Assembly: GCA_029339505.1 (NCBI GenBank)
Contig: JAQISU010000097.1
Span: 7,215,001 to 7,279,000 of the forward strand
Source: Unio delphinus
Taxonomy: Eukaryota > Mollusca > Bivalvia > Unionida > Unionidae
DNA length: 64,000 nucleotides
Direction: 5' to 3'
Shown here piece after piece: positions 35,066-46,500 of the stretch; positions within the stretch are counted from its first letter, which is position 1, and each line of letters starts with the position of its first letter. Under the pieces are notes generated by a model, which saw only the letters and a program-made list of their open reading frames with translations, made no database searches and was not told where the DNA came from. The position numbers and the translations under genes are program-made.

Positions 35066-35330
35066 ATACGGTAGCTCAGTTGGCTGAGTGCTCTAAGATG
35101 TTTCCTTTTATATATCACTCACATCTTACCTATGTATTTTTTGGGGTTTGAGTCTCAGCTCTATCTGTATGGGTTTGACTCGGCTCTATCTGTATGGGTT
35201 TGACTCGGCTCTATCTGTATGGGTTTGACTCAGCTTGATCTGTATGGGTTTGAGTATCAGCTCTATCTGTATGGGTTTGACTCTTGCCTGTAGCTTCCAT
35301 TGGGTTGCTGGTGTTTCCTCCAAAAGATAT
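35066..35330 (+). mobile_element. tRNA-derived SINE with an expanded B-box segment
   Basis: The A box lies in tagctcagttggctgagtg and the B box in gggtttgagtctcagctc. The segment tctatctgtatgggtttgac after the B box is repeated about five times with a ~24-bp period. The body then gives gtagcttcc, gggttgctggtgtttcctcc, the same centre as in the type 1 SINE. It abuts the left limit of Polinton copy C. Confidence 0.7.
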
Positions 35331-36188
35331 TCTGGATGCCACGTGTATTAAACTGTAACGGTGAAATTAGAGTTAATCTATAGATACCTTTAACATCTGC
35401 AGACACTCCAACTGAGTTATTTATAGGTGTCCAGGTGAAAGATCCTAGATGTAATGAGTACACGGTATTGATATTTTTTCAAGCCGGATGACGATATTGT
35501 CGTGTATTTGTTTAATCGTATCAATAGTTGATTAATATCGTAAAGTTTCATGGGGATATTTGACGGTTTCCCAAAGAAATTATCAATGGTATCATCAATT
35601 TTTTTAAAATTCCTACGGAGATTTGCAAACGCACCTATATGAACATCATACTCAACCCGCAGCGTTGTTAGTTTATCGTCAGTGGTTTTATATTCGTCTC
35701 GCAACGTTGATAGTTTATTGTCTGTGGTTTTATATTCGTCTTGCAGCGCGTCTACATAATTTGTTGTCACATCGTCACTGTCCGATGTTGGAATACCAAG
35801 TGCAGTTATTTTATTCGAGTTCATGTTGAGCTCACCATTCATTGTATCACCGGATTTTTTTTACTTGATTATAAATATTATCTAACACAGTTGGAAAAGG
35901 AACCTCTGGTTAAATGCTACCAGTAGAATCTAACACTGATAGGGAATTTTCGGTTACTTCATTAATTCTAACTATAATATCATTCAAGGAAACATTACTC
36001 GTTTTTTTTTTCTTCCCCTGTCTATCTTGAAATACGACTATTTTGTTTGGATCCACATTTGCAAGATTTAACATTTCGGATATTTCATCTTTGATAAAAA
36101 TACATCATCTCTGCTAAACCCACCCACCCCCATTGTTTTTTTGGGTTTTTTTTAGGCTCTCTCGAGATCTCCCGTAAATATCAATCAT
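35263..36188 (-). pseudogene. Fibre-like protein, copy C
   Basis: Starts MIDIYGRS at 36188. After several breaks, a well kept part (35842-35417) begins GELNMNSNKITALGIPTSDS and DDVTTNYVDALQDEY, the glycine-rich motif with LxMNxxKI...YVD that heads many phage tail and viral fibre shafts. Two near-identical DEYKTTDDKL repeats follow as coiled coil. The distal part, GIYRLTLISPLQFNTRGIQN, matches B 55006. The last residues run into SINE sequence. Confidence 0.72.
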
Positions 36189-36229
36189 TATATTTTAAGA
36201 TCTCTCTAAAATGCGATTACTCGTGTATT

Positions 36230-36609
36230 CGTGTACGGTTTTATAGGGTGGTTTGGTTGATTTTGATATATCGTCAAGGACATTAATTACTTCTTGGCCT
36301 CATATTGGTGGATTGGCCATTGTCTGTGTTGGTAGCATCGAGTACCAGATCCTCACTTTGTGATGGAATTTTAATTGTTGTATATAGCGCATAAATTCAA
36401 CTGGTGGTGCTAACCCGTATGAATCAAATAAACGATTTTGCGTGGATCAGTCGCGTATGCAACCCAGTGAGTTCCAGGTCCAGTGCTGTTATCGAGATTA
36501 ATAATACCGGTTTCAGCGCTGTTTGGTTGTTGTGGTAATTGATCTCGCATAAAAATACCTGAAGTTTTTTTATTCTTAATTTCTTTAGCAGCATCAAGTA
36601 AATCAAAAT
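36230..36609 (-). pseudogene. Adenovirus-type cysteine protease, copy C
   Basis: MSNFDLLDAAKEIKNKKTSG, then the His motif GPGTHWVAYATDP and a frameshift at ~36425 within the Asp region (YFDSYG in B). Later frames still show WYSMLPTQTM-like sequence; at the Cys region a change near 36300 alters the catalytic Cys codon. Starts five residues inside the protein's usual slot after the minor virion gene. Confidence 0.75.
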
Positions 36610-36639
36610 TTGACACTGGTTTTAGTAAACTGTCTCAGG

Positions 36640-37102
36640 CAACCTCAAGCGTTTTCCGCAGTACTATGAATACGGAGTCCCTGGTAGTCTTGGATCCAAT
36701 CCTTTTACGGATAGCCTCTTTTTTTATATCCTTTTCCCGTTGCTTTTTTTAGTGTCACATTCCTGTCGCTGTTCCAACTGATCCTAACACGGAAACTTTT
36801 GCATCTGCGGGAGCGGCGGCGGCAAAAACTGGTAACGCAGCGAGAATAGGAAATATTCCGCCTGATTTAATTATATTCTTGAATGCGGATGGAGCGAAAT
36901 TAAATTGAACAACAGTTTTTGATTTTAGTGCCTTATTGAAATGGTTAAGTTGAGTTTTAGTCAGCGAAAACTTATTTGGTCCGCCGCTAGCAATCTGATA
37001 TTGTTTTAATGTTATTGCTGCTCCACTTGTACTTGGGTTTTTCGATTGTAATTTCTTCGCCTGACCAGTAATCAGAGGGACATTAACGTGATTGTATGAC
37101 AT
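36640..37102 (-). pseudogene. Hydrophobic/basic minor virion protein, copy C
   Basis: Starts MSYNHVNVPLITGQAKKLQS, matching B at 53303. NKFSLTKTQLNHFNKALKS and IIKSGGIFPILAALPVFAAA are conserved. A frameshift near 36755 separates the Lys-rich tail. Copy C keeps the N-terminus that copy A lost. Confidence 0.75.
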
Positions 37103-37129
37103 TTTATTCATAATGAGATTGATCTAATT

Positions 37130-37375
37130 CAGAGCCGGACCTGCTATAGGGGCCCGCCCCCCCCCCCCCCTCCCCCTTTAAAAAAAACAACAAAAAACCT
37201 ATTCACTGCCTTTTCAATGTTCAGATTGCACCATTTTGCATCCTTTAAAAAAAATCCGGGAGGGGGGACATGCCCCCTGACCCCCTAGATGGCTCGGCGC
37301 TTCGCGCCTTCGCTTAACCCAATAACAAGTTTGCCCCCCCCCCCCCCCTGAAAAACTTAGGTCCGGCCCTGTAAT
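37130..37375. other. Insertion between copy C minor virion and capsid genes
   Basis: Two polyC blocks flank an inverted motif: gagccggacctgctataggggc-like sequence at 37131 and gaaaaacttaggtccggccctg at 37349. The ~245-bp insert thus has inverted ends built on aggtccggccctg. Possibly a small MITE; not identified. Confidence 0.55.
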
Positions 37376-37398
37376 TGTCTACACATTTTTGAAAAACG

Positions 37399-39558
37399 TT
37401 ACATGTTTTCTACTGGTGCATCAACGACTTTCATTCGTCCACCAGTACCCTCGAGTAACATCGATTTGTCACTGAGTATGACTGCTATTGCTCTGTAAGA
37501 ACCATCTATGACGGTTGGACCTGGAATGTCAGGAAGAGGTTGTGTTACATGAGCCCGAAAGTGTATGTCAACGACACTCTGCCTGGCTAAATCGAGATGT
37601 TGCAACGAAAAGTAATAAATCGGATATAGGGTTTTTAAATCGTATTGCCATATTTGTAGACCGGTATCTACATATGCATCACGTCCCATAAATGTCAGCA
37701 AGCGATGACATGCGCGTGCTATTTGGTTTTCCTCGTAATTAAGTAAAACATCTTCGGATGGTTCTTGTTGACCGTTTATCCTCAACGATCATTAACACTT
37801 AGTTTGTCAAATATATGGCTATGTGTTTGGTCATCTACTCTACTGCTTTATCCTGTAACGTAACAAATGTGTGCCGCGGCGCAGAAACACCGTTTTAATG
37901 CCATATGCTATGTATAAACACCATTAACAGAACTTGTCATCGTATCCATCGTAATTGATAACCACGATATCAATGATTTACTACCTGTGTCCATAAATGA
38001 TAGTAATTTTTCTTCTGCGGTGATTGATGGAGTCATTACTGGCATCCACAATGAGAGCTTTGTCAGAATTGCCTTACCATCACCAACATCAGCAGCATGC
38101 CAGATTGCATCACGGTCATTATTTTGTCGCACGAGAACTACTGTGTTTCGCTTCAAAAATAACTTTTCTAACATTTCTGTAAATCCCGAAAATTTGAGAT
38201 AATGGAATCGCGCATGAAAATAATGTACGCGGTCCCTGCAATATATTTCTACGAGTTATAAACCCTAAGTTGAGATTAAGATTATCATATTTTATAATAT
38301 CAAAGACATCAACTGGTCTAGCTTTATGTTCAGCGTCATCTGGTTGTGGATCAGATGCAGTAGCTACTGATGTCCGTAATTTAACACGCACAGGGGTATT
38401 CACTTGACCGAGCGGTGTCAAAACCCTGGCGCGAATCCCGCTGGAAGTCATATGTTTTCCCCAAATTTCCAAGGACTTCCATAAAACTTGAGTTGTGAAA
38501 TGGAAAGTCAGACGTGTCTGTCAGTTATGTACTAAATTTTGCTCTAATCAATTGGCGACCACAGATGAAACAACTTGCCCAAAAGTCCATTAACCGCACC
38601 TTTGCATGGTTTTTCTTCATTATCATCAGATTTCCGTACCGCGAGTCCGTTATGCCATAGAAAATACTAGTATTCACTTTCTAACTGGGAACTATTTAAC
38701 TGCGCCGCCCTAGGCCAGTCAATCCACACGCTTTCCGGCGTATCACACTTATATAACTATGCCTATTTTCCACTATGGATACATAAACGGTATCTACCAA
38801 GACCCAAATTATTGATTCCATTGTATAATTTACTGATTTCCTACCATAAATACTGCCATCTCAACCACAACACTATTACACGCCACTAGATTTTAATATC
38901 GACTATGTTACACCATGGGCAGTCATTCGGCTTGTACCTAAATTCACTACTTGCAAACCCTAGCATGGTTCAAACTCACTAACACTCGGCTCTGTGATGT
39001 TTGCTCCTAATAATTGGCTAATTATTTCGGGCTAGGAATATTTCCATGGCGCCGAATACCAAATAATTACACAAATAAATCTAAGAATTGCTTAAAAACA
39101 GGGCTCTCTCAAATGTATACTCCAAACTATTACCGTACTTATTATGATCAGCGCTATCAGTAGTATCCTTAGCAAACATCATAGTTTGTCCAGTCGATCT
39201 TGTATAATCATCTGAATATGTAGTTAAACCAATTCCTGTTGTTGCAACATCAACATCATGCTCGATAGATTCAATTTCTCTTCCATCAATAATATATGTG
39301 GCTCTACTAAACAAAGCCATAATACCATTGCTGACGAAAGCAACTCGGACACCATTTGCATATTCCCCACCAGCAGCTATTAGAAGTTCTCATTCTACTT
39401 AGAAAATATTTACTTGTATCTTGAACTTGGAGTTCGATTCTTGACTGGGAATTTGGTTGTATGGCATTATAGTAATAAAATTGATAATCGAGTACAGAAT
39501 CAGTTTTGAGAACAGGCGCGTCTATATCAAATGCTAGATCGGGTGAAGATTTAAACAT
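37399..39558 (-). pseudogene. Major capsid protein, copy C, split by an insertion
   Basis: The N-terminal part (39558-39130) starts MFKSSPDLAFDIDAPV and shows DYQFYYYNAIQPNSQSRIEL with a frameshift near 39390. The centre (38460-37908) shows DIIKYDNLNLNLGF, SCAIPLSQIFGIYRNVRKVI. The C-terminal part (37785-37399) shows LRINGQQEPSEDV, YPIYYFSLQHLDLARQSVVD and ends DAPVENM. About 650 bp of unrelated sequence (38470-39130) lies between the first two parts. Other breaks are near 38150 and 37850. Confidence 0.8.
38470..39130. other. Unidentified ~650-bp insertion in copy C capsid gene
   Basis: No similarity to the other copies, no coding frame, and I could not find convincing TIRs or a target duplication. 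It is less AT-rich than its surroundings. Confidence 0.6.
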
Positions 39559-39562
39559 TTTA

Positions 39563-40026
39563 TTATATATTTCTTGATCTAAATCGTGATCTCGCTGACT
39601 TTTTCAGACCACTTCCCGCTATCAGATTTGCACTAATATTTCTCTGCGCATCAGATCCTTGATTTATCAACGCTGCTAGTTTTTGGTTTATTATTTTACT
39701 AACATTCGTCGGCATAATTTCTGTAGACGCCAGTTTCACTGGTGATAGTGGTTTTCGTCGTCGAACCAAGGTGGTTAGTCTTCCTTTAGCTGCAGAAAAC
39801 GTTTTACCGGCAACATCGCCAACAGCAGTAATACCTTTATCACGAATAACATCAATAGCTTTCATCGATAATTGTTTTGCGATTGGTGCTATTTTTGGAG
39901 CCATCCTTGCAAAATAGTCCTTGAACATCACCGATAACATGTCCATAATATATTTTATAAACGGGCCATCTTGAATTTACTACGTAAGTCGTAGTTGGCT
40001 TATAGTGGTTGTAGTATATGATCATC
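39563..40026 (-). pseudogene. Minor virion protein (B 51336 homologue), copy C
   Basis: The best open part (39946-39563) has ARMAPKIAPIAKQLSMKAID, AGKTFSAAKGRLTTLVRRRK and STEIMPTNVSKIINQK, ending in ISANLIAGSGL and Arg-rich residues. The expected N-terminus (MIIYYNHYKP-like) lies upstream at ~40023, out of frame. Confidence 0.7.
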
Positions 40027-40079
40027 CTATCTAATTATTATTTATCTAATCGTGTGACTAATTGTCACCAGGACAATCA

Positions 40080-40847
40080 ATCACTGTGATAACTATCCAA
40101 GAGTTCATCAATAAATTGTCGATATAAACTGATACCGATGATATCACTTTGAAATAATTGCTAATTGTTCGCTAGCTTTTTCCAATTCTGAAGACAATTA
40201 TTGTTGCGGCGAGAAAGACTGAGGTTGAGGAGGTGGCTCAGATGGAAAATGAGATGGTGGTTGTTCAAGCTGTTTGTATTCATTTACAAGTTTTCCTGTT
40301 TGTTCAATAACTTTATCACACTTATAATCCTCCACCTTGATTCGTTTTTTTTATTGTAAGATATACGATATACCCAGTTTAATAAAATTATCATCATTTA
40401 CATTATCATGACCAGATTTTAACATTTTAGATTTATCATACACACCAATTAGTATTTTTGCAGGTAAATCAAATTCTTTAGTATTTTTAATATCCTCAAT
40501 TACTTCTCGAAACTTTTTAATCAGATTAATAGCCTCCCTTCGTATTTTAAGTTTAGGTGAAACATCAGCGATTTCTTCACCGCAGGTGATGGGTAAAATA
40601 GGTTGTGGTTGAGCTGCAGCTCCTCATCCGTAGTATCTCCCAATATAGCTCTTTCAGTAGTTATTGCAGCATTTTCAGTAGCAGTAGTAACAGGTCTAAA
40701 TAACTGCTCTGTACCTGTTACAAATTCAACATTAGATTCTTGTCGCTGTTGTAATTTTTGTCTCACAGAGTCTCTCACGGATATAAATTTTTTAATCGCA
40801 GCTAATCGTTCTCGAGTTGTCTGGTTGTTAACAATTCTCACTTCCAT
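40080..40847 (-). pseudogene. Virion-module protein (B 50211 homologue), copy C
   Basis: Starts MEVRIVNNQTTRERLAAIKK at 40847, followed by FISVRDSVRQKLQQRQE, similar to B (YIPLRDAVREQLQQRQQ). The second half (40520-40080) is heavily broken; only scattered Lys- and Asn-rich pieces and ELLDSYHSD-like ends remain. Confidence 0.65.
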
Positions 40848-40852
40848 TATTG

Positions 40853-40955
<103 letters not shown>

Positions 40956-40999
40956 AATTTGTATCGGCAGAGAGGGCGCGACAAACTAATATGCGTCTA

Positions 41000-41113
41000 G
41001 CAAGTTAGAGGTGAAATTTCGGGGGGGGGGGGGAGGGTTGACATCTTTTTTATGGTTCGCTGGAGGCCTTTGTTTGCCAAATAGACACCTCTAAAATTTG
41101 TCCGATTCACCCT
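41000..41113 (-). repeat. Right TIR end of copy C
   Basis: Matches the outer ~75 bp of copy A's right TIR in order: cgctggaggcctttgtttgcc, caaatagacacctctaaaa, tgtccgattcaccctc. A G-run at 41023-41033 lies further in. Confidence 0.65.
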
Positions 41114-41122
41114 CTCTACATG

Positions 41123-41367
41123 AGCAGCAGAGTGTGTGAACCATAATTTTATCCACCTGTAGGACATACTAAACACCCCCCCCACCATTTATCATTGTGA
41201 ATTCCCTGAAAACCCTTTGGAATTTTCATCGATAGCTCTCATCGATAACTTTATCATAGATAAGATAATCAACGAAAAAAAAGCTATGTGAAAAATCCAT
41301 AGAAAATTCTTCAGAAACTTTTCACATACAGACTAATTTGTAGGGTTTCATCTTGTAGATCGATTAA
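41123..41367 (+). repeat. Left TIR of copy B
   Basis: About 245 bp, nearly identical to the inverse of 57117-57361. The inner ~50 bp duplicates the 3' end of the last virion gene, so the tail of that gene is present at both ends of the element. Confidence 0.92.
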
Positions 41368-41368
41368 A

Positions 41369-42028
41369 TTAACCATAAATTTTATCTAATCCAATTCGAT
41401 ATCGTGTCCGAGGATCGTGTATGTTTATCGTGATAAATCCGTGAGGGGTAGCTCTTGCACCACTAAAGAAATTTTGGAATTTATTGTAATCCATGTCAGA
41501 ACACCAAGTTTGCCAGATATTTCTAAGAGTATGACTATCAACTCCGTTAAATATTCATAACAAATTACAATTATCCCTTATCACTTTTGGTATTTGTGTG
41601 TAACGCTGAGTTATATATATCACGTCGGAGTTTTTGTGACGCCCTCGAGAAAATATCCTGGCGGGATTTTTTTGTTGTTCTAACATAACATCATCATACA
41701 CGACAAGATTATTAACGGATCCATCCAGGTCTTCCACGGATGGCGCTTCTTCAATATCTGTGATAAATTCAATTACACTTCCACCGTAAGATTCTGAAAC
41801 AGTTTCGTTGTAATCTTTTAACACTTGATAACAATGTTGATCATCTACGCTCGGAGCGATTAAATATAATTTATCCCAGTTAAGATATTTCATTATCATC
41901 GTTAACAATAATTGAGTTTTACCACTTCCGGAAGGTCTAATGATGATCATTCTGATTGAGTTTGGTAGCATTGGATGATGTTTTACCGGTTGTTTTTTCT
42001 TTAACGATGAGAAATCAATCACTTCCAT
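41369..42028 (-). pseudogene. Packaging ATPase (FtsK/HerA type), copy B, one internal stop
   Basis: Full length is 220 codons, start MEVIDFSSLKKKQPVKHHPM. Walker A reads RPSGSGKTQLLLTMIMKYLN, Walker B NNLVVYDDVM, then SRGRHKNSDVIYITQRYTQI with the C-terminal helicase-sensor-like Gln. A TGA at 41555-41557 interrupts the frame. The remaining part stays open in the same frame and ends at 41369, 2 nt from the TIR. Copy A has the same C-terminus uninterrupted. It drives DNA packaging in relatives. Confidence 0.88.
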
Positions 42029-42051
42029 TTGTTAGTATAACAATAATAATA

Positions 42052-42553
42052 TTATGGATTTATATTGTGTAAAATGTAAAGCGCGTACACCAACGTTAAA
42101 CTAGACAAATACTGTTACAAAAAATAATCGAAGTGCCCTTGTTGGTAATTGTGAGGTATGTGGTATAAAAAAATTTAGATTTCAAAAAAAAAAAAGAGGA
42201 GGTGATATTACCGCAAAGTTAAATAAACTCCCCGGGTTGCCATGGTCAAAGTATCCGGGAGAAAAACACCTTCCGGGTATAGTTATTGTGGACCTGGTAC
42301 TAGACTCGATATTAGACTTGATGAACAAAATCGTCCACGTCCAGGAGAAAATCCGATAAACTCCATCGATGAAGCATGTCATGTACATGATATAGCTTAC
42401 CGTAGTGGTGATCTACAACAACGTCATCTCGCAGATATAAAATTGATTCACGCGTTAAATGCTATTCCTGATAAATCCGTCAAAGAAAAATTAGCTTCAT
42501 GGTTAATAAAATCAGCCATGAAAGGTAAATTATTGTTTGGTGCAAGTATTTAA
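42052..42553 (+). pseudogene. Zinc-ribbon plus phospholipase A2-like protein, copy B
   Basis: From the ATG at 42052 a CxxC pair (YCVKCKA) is followed by a stop at ~42100, then a second pair (CEVCGIKKF). A frameshift at ~42278 leads into the PLA2-like part, open from 42242: YCGPGTRLD matches the Ca-binding YxGPG loop, and DEACHVHDIAYRSGD contains the His-Asp catalytic pair, as in parvovirus VP1 and similar PLA2 domains. In those viruses this domain helps escape from endosomes. About 165 residues; two breaks make this copy inactive. Copy A lost the gene by deletion. Confidence 0.82.
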
Positions 42554-42574
42554 ATCTGAATGATTTTCAATAAC

Positions 42575-43516
42575 ATGGAAAAAATTTATTATTCTCCAAG
42601 AGGATACTGGAAAGGTAAATCTGCCATAAATAAACTTGCTAACTTCACTAAAGTAAAAACTTCTACTACAGCTGATTGGTTATCTAAACAGGCAATATGG
42701 CAAATATATCTACCACCGCCTAAACAAATTAATTTCTCGCATTTTGATGTTACAGTTCCTAATGAAGTTCATCAAGCTGATATATTATTTCTGCCGCATG
42801 ATAAAGGTTATAAATACGCGTTAACCGTAGTTGATATTGCGAGTCGATACAAAGAAGCAGAACCGTTAAAAAACAAAATCATCAACTGAAGTTGCTTCTG
42901 CATTTGAAAAGATTTATCGACGAGGTCCTCTGCGTTGGTCAAATCTATTGCAGGTTGATCCTGGCAAGGAATTTCAGGGTGTAGTATTATTAACAATGAA
43001 TAATCATAATGTAGCTATCAGACGAGGACACACTGCGCTACATCGCGATCAGGCAATTGTTGAACGGTTTAATCGGACACTTGCTGAGCGGTTATTTGGA
43101 TATCAATACGCGAAAGAATTCATCCAAGAAAAGCGATCCCGTGAATGGGTTAAACGATTACCGGGTGTAGTTACTGCGCTAAATAATGAGATTACTAGAA
43201 CAATCAACATGAAACCTAATAACGCTATTAAAAAGAAGTATATACCCGTACAACCACAAAAAGATTTCAAAGAACAACTACTTGGTAATGTCACCGTAAG
43301 ATATTTATACGAACCAGGAGAGCTCGAAGGTGGTAAAAAAAGAGCTACTGATCCTATTTGGAGTGTCACTGTACATAAACTATCTAATATAACCCAGTCC
43401 ACTGGTAGACCAGCAATTTAAAGACTAGATTCAACTGCTCCTCAACGAGGGTTTACTCGGCAACAATTACAGGTAATTCCCGAGGATACTCAATTACCGC
43501 CGCGTGGTCTCAACTA
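42575..43516 (+). pseudogene. Retroviral-type integrase, copy B
   Basis: Likely start is the Met at 42575 (MEKIYYSPRGYWKG); another in-frame Met lies at 42560. The N-terminal part has INKLANFTKVKTSTTADWLS. The rve core has its first Asp in VHQADILFLP, a frameshift at ~42885, the second Asp in QVDPGKEF and the Glu in RDQAIVERFNRTLAERLFGY. A stop at 43419-43421 cuts off a C-terminal tail that stays open to 43516. DDE chemistry joins element ends to target DNA. Two AAATCtga-type palindromes flank the gene (42552, 43529). Confidence 0.9.
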
Positions 43517-46500
43517 GAGACATCATTTAAATCTGAAGGATTTTCAATGATGATTCTTCGTAATTGATTTATTCTTCGTACTCTGGATATAGCAAGATAG
43601 ACTAAATTTGACCACTCGATAAAGTTATCTACGATGTAAACCATCGTTTCTGTAATAGTTAACCCTTGTGAAGAATGTATCGTTGACGCATAACCTAGCA
43701 TCCACGGGGATTTATTAGCGTTTATTGCGTCTTCAACGACATTGATATCAACGTGCACAATATCATTTAACACTAACTTTTGTTGCTGTTGTTTTCCTGG
43801 AATATCAACAAAAATATTCTGTTTTCTTGTATCCGATGGTCTATAACAGAGTGGTACTGGAAATGTTGGATATTTATTTTGTGTATTTGGAATAATTCTT
43901 GTTGAAGTCTATCTCGGACTGTTTTTCTACTAGCTACAACCATATCATTTGGTTTCCATATTTGTAAAAATTCATCCAACGGAGTTTCTGGTATTGTTTC
44001 TCCGAATATTTCACCTTGGATCTCATTTGGTTGCAGTCTAATTCGGTTTTTCAATTTTCGTAGTTGGTCATCGAGTGATCTATGATCGGTGGTGATCTCT
44101 TCGTAGTAGTCCACGTATTCCTTGAGCCAATCATGTGGAGATCTACCGTCAAATGGTGGTGGTTGACCGTGATCACCGCACATAATAATTTTTGTATTTT
44201 TCGTTGATAACCATTCAAGAAATATTTGTAAAATTTTCAATGATACTGTACAAATTTCATCCCAAATTATCACCGGTGGAATAAATTTCTCACCCATTCT
44301 TTCAGGGGTCCACTCATCACCTTTCCATCGAAAGAAGCTGTGATAAGTACAAGATTTTACATCTCGGTTGGTCATTTCTCTGGCAAGTCTATGAGTCGGT
44401 GTTAGCACAATCATGTTTAATTTGGAAACATTGTTTCTATTAAATAAATCAATTACTCTTGTTGTCTTTCCCGATCCACCACAACCATTCAAATAAATAG
44501 TTTTATATCGTGTAACGGGATCTGATATCGGTGGAGCGTTAGATAATTCTGATAAAGCAAAACCCGCAAAATACTTATCATGAATTTCAAAGTAAGCATA
44601 TGTAGAATATTCGTGTAATAATTCTTTTTTAATTCTCCAACTTCCCCAGGATTCTTTTGGATCTAAAAACGGAGATACTAAATTAAGATATTTTTCGTGT
44701 ATATACATCGAATCAGTGGCTACTCTAACAGCGTATTCTGGAAATCTATTTATCATCGAAAAAAAATTAATAGCGGAATAAGCTAACATAGAGCTTCTTA
44801 AATGTGTATACTGGGAGTTTTCTCCATCGATGTATGTAATAATCGTACCTAATTTATCCCCGTTAGATAAGAATGCATCTCTACGATCTACAAATTTACC
44901 CTTCGCTGTTAGATTCTTAATTATAAAATCATATTCGACGTTATCCATGATTAACCTTGAAGAATATTTTGCGTTATCGAATCTTCCACCTTGAGTAAAT
45001 TTACCGATTATTTTTCGTCCGAGATCTTTTGCTGTTTTCTCTCTGTTGGTAAATATTATCCTAGACATTTCCACGATTTCATCTTCGTTGGAATTTGGAA
45101 ATTGTTTTCGATGTTGTGTTATTATATCATCTGAATCTGGTTGTGGTAGCCAAACTTCTTTTTGAGTTCTGTAACATATAATAGCTTCACCGACAATTAA
45201 CGATACTAACATACCACTTTCTAACATATCTTAGTAATACAATTTGTGTCCACGCTTTTTCAGACATGTGTCTACCGATCTAAGCATAACTACACGGATG
45301 CAATCCTGTAGCTAATTCAAATGACACAATACGAGCAAATCCTGTTAAATCAAAATCAGGTAATTCTCCGTTAATCGCAACACGACACATTTCATGTGTT
45401 GGATGACCAAACCGTTTAAAATATTTATTACATTCCCCACACCCAAGAAAACTTCCAGGATAACAGGCAACTATACCAATTGCAATCATTCCATCACAAG
45501 AGTATTTTGTGTTCCATAAACCATCGTGACCATACTCAACACAACTCAATTTAACATCTCAGAGGAATTTTTTAGGAGTTACTCTCCAAGAGTTTCTTTC
45601 TCTGGCGAAGTGAGCTACCACTGACGAAGTTGTAAAGCTATTCGTGAGAAGTTTCTCATCGAAATTCTTTACAAATTGTTCAGTGAATGTTTTCATTCTG
45701 TTGTTTAATTCTTCAGTTCGATATAATTTTCCACGTGTTGTTACAAACTGATCAAATTGTCCTTGTTCATCTTCAAGACTTCTCAATAACCACACAGATA
45801 CAGGATCATTTTTATTTAACTTGTAAATAGCATCGAATAACTTTTCTTCATATAAAACATCTTTACAAAATTTTTTCTCCGGGAAACACTAACACCGCTG
45901 AACTCCACGCGTGAGAATTATGGTCAATAATTTTAATTGGGGCTCCTTGTGACTTATATTTTCCTTTGTGTAACACATCTCCGGTTATCGTCGACACAGA
46001 TATTGGAAATTTTAATAATGACTCTAATTTTGCAACATCTGCAATTGTAGCTCCGGTATCTTTTACTTTTTCTCCCCAGGATATTATTTTGTTACGTCGC
46101 TGTTCAGTTAGTTTATTTCCTCGTGATGCATTCATAAAATGTTCCATTACACGTTCTGCCACACAGTTCAACGACAAAGTCGTCGACGTTGATACTCTCA
46201 TCGGAGATAATTTTCCAATGTCTGGGTTATTATTTATCGCGTATAATCCATAAATAACCACCGTTACAGGATAGGCTCTTTCCTAATAATGACTATCAAT
46301 TCCAATTAACATCCCAAATATAGAATCTCGACTCACAATAACATTTTTCTTATTTCTCATCACCAGAGTTAAATTGTCTCTGATGATCCATTGTTCGTTC
46401 TCATCATCGTATGTTATATATTTTATCCTCATCAGATATGATATTCCCGGCGGCAACAGTGATAATATCATCGCCACTCTTCCATCGTCTATAACTCCAT

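Noticed and set aside
35066..35165. tRNA gene
   Set aside because: Same reasoning: tRNA-like head of a SINE with an expanded internal repeat.
42575..43516. Retrovirus or LTR retrotransposon because of the integrase
   Set aside because: There is no reverse transcriptase, gag or LTR; the integrase lies among packaging ATPase, capsid and protease genes typical of Polintons.
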